In this document: positions 7,506-15,217 of the stretch, in pieces
Layout of the letters: every line of letters starts with the position of its first letter
How positions within the stretch are numbered: the stretch's first letter is position 1
Assembly (NCBI RefSeq): GCF_019049255.1
Contig: NZ_JAGMUJ010000034.1
Span: 1 to 37,955 of the forward strand
Source: Streptomyces sp. AC558_RSS880
Lineage (GTDB): Bacteria; Actinomycetota; Actinomycetes; Streptomycetales; Streptomycetaceae
Direction of reading: 5' to 3'
DNA length: 37,955 nt
Program-made: the position numbers and the translations under genes
Notes under the pieces: model-generated
What the model saw: only the letters and a program-made list of their open reading frames with translations
Databases searched by the model: none
Told to the model about the DNA's origin: nothing

Positions 7506-8968
7506 GGCCACCACCTCGCGAGGCCCAGTGCCGTACCCAGGCCGATGCCGGTCGGCGGTCCGTCGCCGGGAGTGCCGTCGGGGCTGCCGGCGGGTCTGTC
7601 GAGGGGAGGCAGGAAGGGTCTGACGGCGTCCATGTGCCGCCCCACGCGCTGGGCGATGGTCGCCGCTGTGACCCAGTCGCCCTGACGCATGGCTTCCGCG
7701 AGCGTGGACCGATGGCTGGCGGGTACGCCGGCGAGTCGCGAGAGAGCCGCCGCGGCCTCGGTCGGCTTGCCGTTGCGGCGCAGGTCGGAGAGGAGCAGCG
7801 GCTGGTGCCGGGGCGCTTCGGTGCCGTCGGCGGTGATGTCGAGCCACTGCACGGAGGCGGCCTGGCCCCGCACCGCGTTCTTGGCCTCCTTCAGACGCCG
7901 GCCTGCGGACTCCACGACGAGGTTGAAGGGGTGGCTCGCGTGGGCGAACACGACACCGGCGGAGGCGGTGATCGTGGGCACCGGCCTCTCGTCGCCGAGC
8001 ACCTCGGCGACACCGTTGCGGACGAGTGCGCCGAACTCGTCGAGGAAGCCGAGGACGAAGTGCCAGGCCTGGTCCGCGGGGACACTCACCAGCACGTCGT
8101 CCCCGCCGACGACGTGCGGTACGACGCACACCTGGTCCAGCCGGTCGGTCAGCGGCAGCAGCAGCGTGGCGGTGGTCAACGCTTCCCGGGTGGCGTCGGA
8201 GACGGCCCGGGAAACGCGGGCCTTGGCCCGCGCCGAGACGGAGCTGTCTGAGGCCAGCGCCGTGAAGAACTGACCCAGGGCGTTGCCGTCGATGAAGACG
8301 GTGGCCAGGTGGTTGCCGCCCTTGGCCGGGCCGCTCAGCCTGGCCAGGGCGGTGAAGTCCTCCGGGGCGGTATGGGTGACCGGGAGGGAGCTCCTCAGCT
8401 GGCCCTCCGGACTGCGGTCGTCGGCGGCCGACGACCGGCGGGCCACGTTCCGCATCGAGCAGTCCGGGCACAGGAGCTTCGTCTCACCGGTGATCGGCTC
8501 CTCACCGATGGCCGGGTCGGTGTGGCACAGTTCGCAGGGCCGCGCCAGCGGGAACTCCGCGGTGGGCGGCAGGTCGTAGCGGACCTCACCGGCATCGAAC
8601 CGCGGCTTGATCTCCCGAGCGTAAGCACTGAGATAGGACGCGCCGGTCCCCCACGCCGACTGGAACTCCGCCCCGGGCAGGGCCTTGCGCAGGTGCGCGA
8701 AGACACGGTCCTGCAGCTGACGGACCCGGACCTCAGGGTCCTCGCCCTCCGCCGGGGCGAAAACGAGACTCACCACCCCGTCGGCGTCACCGGCATCCTC
8801 GTTGATCTTCGCCAGCGTTCCGATCCGCCTGCCGACCGCCTCCGGTGAGGTGGCCCGGGCGAGGGCGTCACTGGCGGCACGGCGCCCGCGCAACTCGGGA
8901 GTGCGGGAGAGGTAGGACTGGATACGGACCGCGCCGAAGTCCACGAACACGTACGGCTGCGCGGTCAC
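7496..8968 (-). CDS. cas10: Cas10 large subunit, HD-less, with GGDD cyclase motif
   Basis: The 490 residues start at a GTG overlapping the previous stop (GTGA). The N-terminus goes straight into FVDFGAVRIQSYLSRTPELR, with no HD nuclease domain. A zinc site is formed by C145/C148 (CELC) and C167/C170 (CPDC). The first palm strand has VFIDGNALGQFF near 224-235. The second palm has HVVGGDDVLVSV, with GGDD at 288-291, the metal-binding motif that makes cyclic oligoadenylate from ATP on target-RNA binding. It continues with ASAGVVFAHASHPFNLVVESAGRRLKEAK in family style. Length is short compared with Cmr2 or Csm1 (about 750-1000) but fits HD-less forms. Single-stranded DNA cleavage should be absent and signalling retained. 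It is cotranscribed with all other subunits. Confidence 0.9.
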   Translation of the reverse strand: MTAQPYVFVDFGAVRIQSYLSRTPELRGRRAASDALARATSPEAVGRRIGTLAKINEDAGDADGVVSLVFAPAEGEDPEVRVRQLQDRVFAHLRKALPGAEFQSAWGTGASYLSAYAREIKPRFDAGEVRYDLPPTAEFPLARPCELCHTDPAIGEEPITGETKLLCPDCSMRNVARRSSAADDRSPEGQLRSSLPVTHTAPEDFTALARLSGPAKGGNHLATVFIDGNALGQFFTALASDSSVSARAKARVSRAVSDATREALTTATLLLPLTDRLDQVCVVPHVVGGDDVLVSVPADQAWHFVLGFLDEFGALVRNGVAEVLGDERPVPTITASAGVVFAHASHPFNLVVESAGRRLKEAKNAVRGQAASVQWLDITADGTEAPRHQPLLLSDLRRNGKPTEAAAALSRLAGVPASHRSTLAEAMRQGDWVTAATIAQRVGRHMDAVRPFLPPLDRPAGSPDGTPGDGPPTGIGLGTALGLARWWPCA

Positions 8969-11052
8969 CCCCGGTCACCATCCTTCTCCTTCTGCACGAT
9001 GACCTCCATACCCGGCTCCTGGTGCGCCGCCGCCGGCAACTGCCGGTACGGGAAGTTCGCGTCCTTGGCCCGGCCGCCCGACGTCTCCTTCCAGAAGGTG
9101 AAACTCGGCATGAGCACCTCTGGTTTGAAGGGGCGGCCGGTGGGCGGGATCCTGCCCGCCGGCGGATACCAGACCCGGTCGGCCGGCGACCAGTCCAGGC
9201 GCAGGACCTTGGTCAGCTCACGCTTCCAGACATCGCGCAGAGCCTTGTCCGCCGCCTTGCGGAAGGCGGCCACCGCGGACCGCGGATCCGGTACGGGAGC
9301 GTCCGCGCCGAGGTAGCGGCCGGCCGCGGTGTCCAGCTCGACACGGGTGATCTCGGTGGTGCAGGAACCGAAGCCCAGTGGCCGGCCGCCGCCGACGGCG
9401 AGGCCGTACTCGGGTCGCTCGCCCTGCTCGTCGTCGAAGGGGTGCAGGAGCAACCCCGGATTCAGCGCGCACAGCAGCCCGCCGAGTTCCGCCTCGTCGA
9501 GGTTCTCGAAGAAGACGCGCGCGGTGAAGCGCGAACCCGCGGCGACGGCCTGGCCCTTGGAAAGCATCTGGTTGTCCGGCCCGTACAGATCGTGGAAGAC
9601 CTCCGGGTTTCCCGAGCGGGCACGGAAATACGGCCGCTCACCTGACACCGATGTCAGCCAGTAGTGCTTACGGCCGCGCAACTGACGCGTGCCCGCCCCG
9701 TCGGCCCTGGGATCGGGACAGCCCCACTCCCTCAGCGGGTCTCCCTGCTGCTCGGTGACGGTCTTGTTCTCCAGGCCGTCGTTCCGCTTCAGGTAGAACT
9801 GCCCGGCACCCGGCTTCGGTGATCCCATCGGCGGCAGCCAGTGCTCCGCCAGCGCCGGTACGGAGCCGCTGGGCACCGCGTCACCGAACCGTACATGGCC
9901 CCGGTAGGCACGCTGCCGTGCTCCACCGCGACCGTCCTCGCCCTCGGCGTCCACCGACCCGAACAGACGGCAGCTCGGGCACAGTCGCTGCGGGTCACTG
10001 CAGGCCAGCGCCTCGGGAGGGACACGGTCGCGGGCCTTCGCCGTACCGCCGGCGTGCCGCCAGATCGCGGACAGCGCGATCTTCTTCAGCACGACCGTGT
10101 CGCCAGACCGCTCCGCGTCCACCCACACGACCTGTCCCTCGTAGAGCTCCCGTCGGGCCGGATCGCGGTAACCCAGCAGCCGCTCACCCCGATCGTTGGG
10201 GTGCAGCACCGGCAACTGAGCTTCCCGGCCCTTCGCGGTGGTCGGCTTCCTGCGGAACTCCCTCATGTCGTTGGTCCCGTCGACCGCGTCCAGGTAGCTC
10301 TGCCAGACCTTGTCGGACAGCTCCACCTTCAGCGAGTCGGGCTGCAGCTTGCCGGAGGCGCAGTAGTAGCGGCCCCTCAGCTTGCGGGGGCCCTGCCCGT
10401 CGGAGTTCTTGCGGACCTCGCGCCGCGTGCGGGCATCGGTCACGAGCAGGACGGACTCGTCCCCCGCCTTCACATCCGCAGGCTCTTTGATCAGCCGACG
10501 CTTCATCTCGGCCTCGGGCTTGCCGATCACCGTGACCCGCGCGCCCGAGTACAGGCCTGCGGGCCCGCCCAACACCTTGTGCAGGGCGACCGATTCGATC
10601 CATACAGCTTCGTCGCACAGCCGCACGACCGCCGGCGCGCCGCGTTCGTCGACCTTCTCGACGAACGCCAGGCGCATCCTCGGGTCCTGCTGCTTGACCT
10701 GATCGCGGTAACCGGGCCGGAAGTCCCCGTCGAAGACCCTGAGACAGCCGCCCGCCATCGTCTCGTGCAGCGAGCGGACCGCTCCGGCCAGCGCGGACCC
10801 CGGCAAATACGGAACCGGCTCCCCGAAACCCGGCACGCGGCGCGTGGGGAAGACGCCCTCCTGCTCGTCGCCGTACACGTTCCGCAGCAGCAACGGGCCG
10901 CGCGCCGTGAACTCCACCGTGAGCACCCCGCCCAACCGCCCCAGCCCCAGCCGGTCGTGCCCCGCCGGAGCCGCACGCCAGCCGACGGGCCGCTCCTTGG
11001 GGACCTGCACGAACGTGTACGGATTGACGAACTCGTCAGCGGTCACGTGCAT
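8965..11052 (-). CDS. large RAMP protein, TIGR03986-like
   Basis: This is the first gene of the operon and encodes 695 residues. It opens with FVNPYTFVQVPKE, the NPY.FV start characteristic of TIGR03986 RAMP proteins. It contains EPVPYLPGSALAGAVRSLHE as the RAMP substrate-loop motif. Around 358-370 it has CPSCRLFGSVDAEG, followed by AYRGHVRFGDAV, and near 555 the glycine loop AVGGGRPLGFGS. The family occurs in type III loci alongside Csx10 and Csx19. The large size suggests two RAMP folds with insertions. It would form part of the crRNA-binding backbone; the precise position is unknown. The ATG has GGGGGAG 5 nt upstream and the palindrome at 11086-11112 lies 35 bp before the start. Confidence 0.82.
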   Translation of the reverse strand: MHVTADEFVNPYTFVQVPKERPVGWRAAPAGHDRLGLGRLGGVLTVEFTARGPLLLRNVYGDEQEGVFPTRRVPGFGEPVPYLPGSALAGAVRSLHETMAGGCLRVFDGDFRPGYRDQVKQQDPRMRLAFVEKVDERGAPAVVRLCDEAVWIESVALHKVLGGPAGLYSGARVTVIGKPEAEMKRRLIKEPADVKAGDESVLLVTDARTRREVRKNSDGQGPRKLRGRYYCASGKLQPDSLKVELSDKVWQSYLDAVDGTNDMREFRRKPTTAKGREAQLPVLHPNDRGERLLGYRDPARRELYEGQVVWVDAERSGDTVVLKKIALSAIWRHAGGTAKARDRVPPEALACSDPQRLCPSCRLFGSVDAEGEDGRGGARQRAYRGHVRFGDAVPSGSVPALAEHWLPPMGSPKPGAGQFYLKRNDGLENKTVTEQQGDPLREWGCPDPRADGAGTRQLRGRKHYWLTSVSGERPYFRARSGNPEVFHDLYGPDNQMLSKGQAVAAGSRFTARVFFENLDEAELGGLLCALNPGLLLHPFDDEQGERPEYGLAVGGGRPLGFGSCTTEITRVELDTAAGRYLGADAPVPDPRSAVAAFRKAADKALRDVWKRELTKVLRLDWSPADRVWYPPAGRIPPTGRPFKPEVLMPSFTFWKETSGGRAKDANFPYRQLPAAAHQEPGMEVIVQKEKDGDRG

Positions 11053-11085
11053 GCTGCTCCCCCAACAGCCGCCGGTCTGGACAGG

Positions 11086-11112
11086 CGTGTCACGGGGTAC
11101 TCACGTGACACG
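11086..11112. promoter_or_regulatory. perfect inverted repeat before the cas operon (candidate operator)
   Basis: CGTGTCAC at 11086-11093 and GTGACACG at 11105-11112 are perfect 8-bp arms separated by 11 bp. The centre-to-centre spacing of 19 bp suits a dimeric helix-turn-helix regulator. The site lies between the predicted promoter and the first cas start codon, so binding would block transcription. No regulator gene is adjacent, so the factor would act from elsewhere. Confidence 0.5.
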
Positions 11113-11120
11113 CGAAGACC

Positions 11121-11149
11121 ATTAACGTCATGACACAGCGTCAGCGCAA
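11121..11149 (-). promoter_or_regulatory. possible housekeeping-type promoter of the cas operon
   Basis: On the minus strand TTGCGC (11149-11144) and GTTAAT (11126-11121) are separated by 17 bp. Each matches the actinobacterial consensus in about four of six positions. Transcription would start near 11114, immediately before the palindrome. Prediction by eye only. Confidence 0.3.
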
Positions 11150-11497
11150 GCCGAACTCCACGATCCCTTCAAACGGATGAAACCTCCGCAGTCACCACCC
11201 GGCAAGATCAACGCGGCTGCACGACCTCAAGATCCCGAGGTCAGCGCCCGACTCCCACGGGGTGACCATGTTCGCCCCCCTCCAGCGGATCACCAACAAT
11301 GCCGTACCCCTTCTCCACACGCGCCATGTGACGGCTTGCCTCACAGCAGGCGCACGGACGACGCTGAGTGACGTGAATCGCCCTCCGGCACACCCGTGAG
11401 TGACGAGTCTCCGGCGATCCACTGCAGCGTGTGGATCGTGTGACGCACATGCCCACACCCCGCCGCCCAGGGGCGTTACCGCCCCCGCTCAGAGGGC
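11150..11497. other. intergenic stretch without a supported gene
   Basis: This stretch lies between the cas promoter region and the leader of array 2. Open frames here are short, lack ribosome-binding sites and have no recognisable motif. I see no convincing RNA gene. It may contain upstream promoter elements of array 2. Confidence 0.4.
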
Positions 11498-11651
11498 TCT
11501 CAAGGCCGGTTCTCGCGCGACGCGTTGCTGCAGGTCAGCACACCACTCCAGTGAGCTGTGATGCAGGTCACCCCTCTGACGAGCCGCTGGCGCGCACCCT
11601 CGCGCATCGGGCACAATCTCCCCAGGTCACGGCCACCGTCGGACGGGAAGC
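11498..11651 (+). promoter_or_regulatory. leader of CRISPR array 2
   Basis: This is the ungapped homologue of the array 1 leader on the opposite strand (about 22 differences over 154 bp by eye) and ends directly at the first repeat. The invariant block containing TCGCGCATCGGGCACAATCT, about 50 bp before the repeat, is the best promoter candidate. The first 80 bp diverge more than the repeat-proximal half, as expected if the latter is under selection for promoter function and spacer insertion. Confidence 0.8.
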
Positions 11652-12331
11652 ATCCCGTCGGAACGAACGCCCGCAGGGCATAGAAACCCATTCCCTTTCG
11701 GATGACTCGAACGAGTTCCCTTACGATTCCGTCGGAACGAACGCCCGCAGGGCATAGAAACGCGTTCAGGGCGTCGACCCACGGGTTGACCCAGGACATT
11801 CCGTCGGAACGAACGCCCGCAGGGCATAGAAACGGAACACTCGCCGGTGGGAAGGTTCAGCTCAGGCTTGATTCCGTCGGAGTGAACGCCCGCAGGGCAT
11901 AGAAACCTCCGGAAGCTGTCCCACTCCATCAGAATCGTCTCTATTCCGTCGGAGTGAACGCCCGCAGGGCATAGAAACCCTTGAGGCGGTGCATCTCCCA
12001 ACGATTGTCCTCGCATTCCTCGGGAATGAACGCCCGCAGGGCCTAGAAACGAGGCCGGCCACGGCGATCAAGCAGAAGGACCCGTATTCCGCCAGAATGA
12101 ACGCCCGTAGGGCATGGAAACGATGCGATCTGCACTCGCTTCTGCTGACCGCTAGATTCCGTCGGAGCGAACGCCCGTAGGGCATAGAAACGGAGGCAAC
12201 TTGGCGACGGCGATGTACGTGCAGTGCATGCCGGATTCCGTCGCAGCGAACGCCCGCAGGGCATAGAAACCCGCTTCGCGGGTCGCCTTCTGGTTGAGCG
12301 CCTTGATATTCCGTCGGGGTGAACGCCCGTA
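11652..12331 (+). CRISPR. CRISPR array 2, 10 repeats and 9 spacers
   Basis: The 36-bp repeats start at 11652, 11726, 11798, 11871, 11943, 12015, 12086, 12156, 12235 and 12308. Spacers are 34-43 bp, mostly 35-38. The plus-strand repeat begins ATTCCGTCGGAACG and ends ATAGAAAC, so crRNAs are read rightward from the leader at 11498. Repeats drift with distance from the leader (GTCGGAGTGA, CTCGGGAATGA, GCCAGAATGA variants; tags CTAGAAAC and ATGGAAAC). The tenth keeps only its first 25 or so bases, marking the trailer end. The repeat family is the same as array 1. There is no adjacent cas1 or cas2. Confidence 0.97.
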
Positions 12332-12618
12332 AGAGCGGGCGCATCTGGACGGGGCCTCAGTTCACTGTCCCCGGCTTCATCCGCTGTCACGCGGGCAATC
12401 TCACCGACCGGGATGTCCGTCTCTGGCGCGCTGTCGCGGCCTGCGTCATCGCGGTGAAGATCGCGCTGCCACCCGCGCTGCTCATCGAGCAGACGTTGCC
12501 GTACGTCGTTGTCGCCGGGGTCGGGATGCACGCCGCGTCCACCTGCCTCAAGCCCCGCCAGCTCATCACCTTCTCTGGCTCACCGTCGGCACCTACATCG
12601 CCTTCGCCCTCGCCTGAG
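12332..12618 (+). pseudogene. fragment of a membrane protein, frameshifted
   Basis: After the truncated last repeat, a plus frame reads NLTDRDVRLWRAVAACVIAV and LLIEQTLPYVVVAGVGMHA, two hydrophobic stretches. The coding signal then shifts near 12565 to a frame reading HHLLWLTVGTYIAFALA and ending in TGA at 12616-12618. It looks like the 3' part of a polytopic membrane protein with one frameshift and no start of its own. The family is not recognised. Confidence 0.35.
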
Positions 12619-12686
12619 CGTCCTCGAGCCGCCCCCGGCGAGGTGGCGCCGCGCGAGTTCCCTCCGCGGTCCCCGCGGCCAGGCGC

Positions 12687-13250
12687 TCAGGGAGTGTTCT
12701 CGGCACGGATCATGCGGCGCAGACTGATCCGGGCGCTGGCCAGATCGTCCTGGACCTCGCCGAGCTGCGCGGTCAGCTCCTTGACGCGGGCCAAGGCATC
12801 GTCGCGCTCAGCCTGCAGGCGCTGGTTCTCCGCGGTGAGCTCATCAACGCGGGTGCCGAGGTTGGCGGCACCGAACTGGTCGAACTGCTGGCCGAGAGAG
12901 CGACGCACCGCAGCCTTGAGTCGACCGACTTCTTCACGCAGGCGGCGATTGTCCTCCTGGAGCAGCTGCTTCTCCAGCTTCCAGCCGACTGGCTCCTTGG
13001 CGCCGGCGCGGGCGCCACTGGCTGCGGCGTGTCCCTGACGGTGCCGCGCGGCCTCGATGTGCTCGCGCACGCCCTCGGCGTAGACGAGCCAGTGAGACAC
13101 ATTTGCGGCTCGGGCGACCCCGGTGAAGGTGACCGGCTCGTTCTCCGCGACCAGCTGGTCGACAACGGACAGGACGCGGGTGCGCTTGTCGCGCGAGTCC
13201 TTCTGTCGCGCATCGCGTAGGACCTGAGCCGGGGTGCGGGACTCACTCAT
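12687..13250 (-). CDS. DUF6262 family protein (Tn554 TnpC-like)
   Basis: The 187-residue protein opens with MSESRTPAQVLRDARQKDSRDK and has a helix-turn-helix-like segment, PVTFTGVARAANVSHWLVY, at about 39-57. The C-terminal half is a long coiled coil (LLQEDNRRLREEVGRLKAAV and later LTAENQRLQAERDDALARV). This is the layout of DUF6262 proteins, the third gene of Tn554-like transposons, which assist two tyrosine recombinases. It overlaps the upstream integrase fragment by 8 bp, as expected for that operon. The element is otherwise incomplete, so the protein is probably an orphan. Confidence 0.75.
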   Translation of the reverse strand: MSESRTPAQVLRDARQKDSRDKRTRVLSVVDQLVAENEPVTFTGVARAANVSHWLVYAEGVREHIEAARHRQGHAAASGARAGAKEPVGWKLEKQLLQEDNRRLREEVGRLKAAVRRSLGQQFDQFGAANLGTRVDELTAENQRLQAERDDALARVKELTAQLGEVQDDLASARISLRRMIRAENTP

Positions 13251-13902
13251 CGGTACTTCTCCGGGCGGGAACGGTGGGGACGGGCAGGACTGGCAGGGTG
13301 GGCGGGGCTGCCGCTGCGCGGACCTTGCGCAGGACGGCGGAGGCCTCTTCGAGGTGGCGCCGATCTTCCTCCGGCATCACCTCGATCTGGCGGCGAAGGC
13401 TGGTGACGACGTTCTGGAAGGAGTCGATCTGGTCGCTGAAGTTGCGGACGACGAACTCTGCGGTCCCCAGGGCCCTGGCCATTTCGCGGTCGGCTTTGAG
13501 CGCACGGATGTGGTCCTCGACCGCAGGGAGGAAGGAGGGGTCGGGACGGTAGAAGGCGCACCCGGAGCACTGGAAGCGAATCGGGCAACTGCCGCCGCCG
13601 GCCTTTACGTTAGAAGGCTCCTTGCAGTTGCCGAACGGCACGGCGACCGAGCGGGCCTCATACGCTGTCGCAGACGGTGTCGGCGCCGGATTGCCGTACC
13701 GGTCGACGACGTGCTGGCGCACCGTCTCGACGGCCTTGCGACGCTTCTCCATCGATACTCTGAAGTACCCCATGGTGGTATCTGCCGATTTGTGATCCAT
13801 GAGGTCACGCAGGGTGTTCAGCTCAGTGCCAGCGTCCGCGTGACGCTGGGCGTAGGTGTGCCGGAAGGCGTAGGCGAAGATGCGGCGCCCGATACGGAGG
13901 GG
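13243..13902 (-). pseudogene. tyrosine recombinase (Tn554 TnpB-like), C-terminal remnant
   Basis: The minus frame from about 13902 encodes FAYAFRHTYAQRHADAG, then LRDLMDHKSADTTMGYFRVS, which includes the active-site Arg-His and the catalytic Tyr. A cysteine cluster (KEPSNVKAGGGSCPIRFQCSGC, quoted in part) and a helical tail follow, as in TnpB-type integrases. The N-terminal core-binding domain and the first catalytic Arg are missing. At about 13902 the sequence switches to the upstream region of the divergent replication-relaxation gene, and the frame beyond that point is only its antisense. The rearrangement left a head-to-head junction. No complete recombinase can be made. Confidence 0.75.
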
Positions 13903-13926
13903 TGCCGCTGTACGAGGGAGCCGACG

Positions 13927-14892
13927 ATGGCAGACGTCGACACGGGTGGTCGGGACCGGCTGACGCTGGCGGTGCTGGTCCAGTACCGGATGGCCACCAC
14001 CGAGCAGATGCACCTGATCATCTCCCCGGGCGTACGGATCGAGCAGACGCGGCGCCGGCTGATGAAGCTGCGCGGGGAGGGCCTGGTCGACCGCATCACC
14101 CTGCCCCAGGCCGGACGCACCCGGGTATGGCATCCCACCCAGTACGGGGCGCAGATCGCCTGCGAGTGGCCCGAGCTGCGCGACCGGCGTCCCCCGCGGG
14201 GCGCGGTGGACCGAACGGCGGTGCGATTGAAAGTCGGACACAGACTGACCGTGACCGAGACCGCGCTGGCGTTCCTGAAAGACGCCCGCCGCCGCGGCGA
14301 CCTATGCCAGCCGCTGGACTGGATCCCGGAAGTCCACCACCCCCTCGGGGGCGGCGAAGCCGTCATCCCCGACGCCCTCCTCTACTACCAACGCCGCACC
14401 GGCCGGACAGACAGCACAGACGGCGCCAGCCATACGGACGGCACGGATGGCACGGACGGCGGCAACGATGTCAGGGGTGGGGTGATGCTACGGGCGTTCG
14501 TCGAAGTCGACCGCGCCACCATGGGACCCGAACGCCTCGCCGCCAAACTCGGTAACTACGCCCGCCTCCACAGTTACGCGCCCGCACCCGTGATCCGGCA
14601 GCGGCAACAGCCCTTCCCCGAACCAGCGCAAGAGACCTGGCGGCAGCGTTACCCGCTCTTCCCCCGCCTGCTGTTCGTCCTCGACGGCACCGGCCCCGAA
14701 GGTGTCGAGACCCGTATCAGCGCCTTGCGCGCTGCCACTCGGGGGCACGAGCTCGCCGCGTTCCTGCGCGAGGTCCCCATCTTCGCCACCCCCATGACCG
14801 ACCTGCTTCAGTACGGTCCCACCGTGCCCGTGTGGCGTCCCATCACCGACCCCGACCAGCGGGTCGACTGGATGCACACCCCACACCCCTAA
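13927..14892 (+). CDS. replication-relaxation family protein
   Basis: The 321-residue protein starts at an ATG 5 nt after GAGGGAG. The N-terminal winged-helix part has LAVLVQYRMATTEQMHLII and RRRLMKLRGEGLVDRITL. The middle carries DALLYYQRRTG, a low-complexity TDGTDGTDGG insert, then MLRAFVEVDRATMGPERLAAKLGNY, the conserved block of the Replic_Relax family. YPLFPRLLFVLDG follows. These proteins are common on Streptomyces plasmids and integrative elements, where they were named for relaxase-like replication functions; the biochemical role is unproven. It is the only gene on the plus strand here and probably belonged to the same mobile element as the two-gene operon to the right. Confidence 0.8.
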   Translation: MADVDTGGRDRLTLAVLVQYRMATTEQMHLIISPGVRIEQTRRRLMKLRGEGLVDRITLPQAGRTRVWHPTQYGAQIACEWPELRDRRPPRGAVDRTAVRLKVGHRLTVTETALAFLKDARRRGDLCQPLDWIPEVHHPLGGGEAVIPDALLYYQRRTGRTDSTDGASHTDGTDGTDGGNDVRGGVMLRAFVEVDRATMGPERLAAKLGNYARLHSYAPAPVIRQRQQPFPEPAQETWRQRYPLFPRLLFVLDGTGPEGVETRISALRAATRGHELAAFLREVPIFATPMTDLLQYGPTVPVWRPITDPDQRVDWMHTPHP

Positions 14893-15217
14893 CCACCACC
14901 ATGGTCAGAGCCGTGGTCGGGATCCGACCAGGCACTGCACAGACCCCGGCCACGGCCACCAGGGCCCCGACCACGGACCTCACCACAGCAGGCCACAGCA
15001 CTGCGCAGGCCATTGCGCAGTCATCGAGCGCATGGCAGGGGAAGCCCGGCGGGCGGTGGGACACCCTGCCACCGCGTCGACTGGATGCACTCCCGGTGGC
15101 CGTAACCGCCGGTGCGTACCGGTGCGCGCCGGGCCCCGACCACGGCTATCAACCACCGAGGCCACCCTGCCGCAGTCGAGAGCGTCAGCGGCCACCGGAG
15201 GAGGAGGGGGAGGTCTG
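14893..15217. other. intergenic stretch, no supported gene
   Basis: These 325 bases between two converging genes are GC-rich with repeated CCACGG-type words. Short frames occur on both strands, but none has a ribosome-binding site or family motif. No clear terminator was seen. Confidence 0.4.

Noticed and set aside
7506..8471. Long N-terminal extension of the short RAMP gene
   Set aside because: The extension is cas10 in another frame with no motif; the RAMP fold starts at MRVTMTF (7505).
11627..12344. Two minus frames of 129 and 160 aa with repeated CPAGVHSDGI units
   Set aside because: They are antisense reading of array 2 repeats; the periodicity is that of the array, not of a repeat protein.
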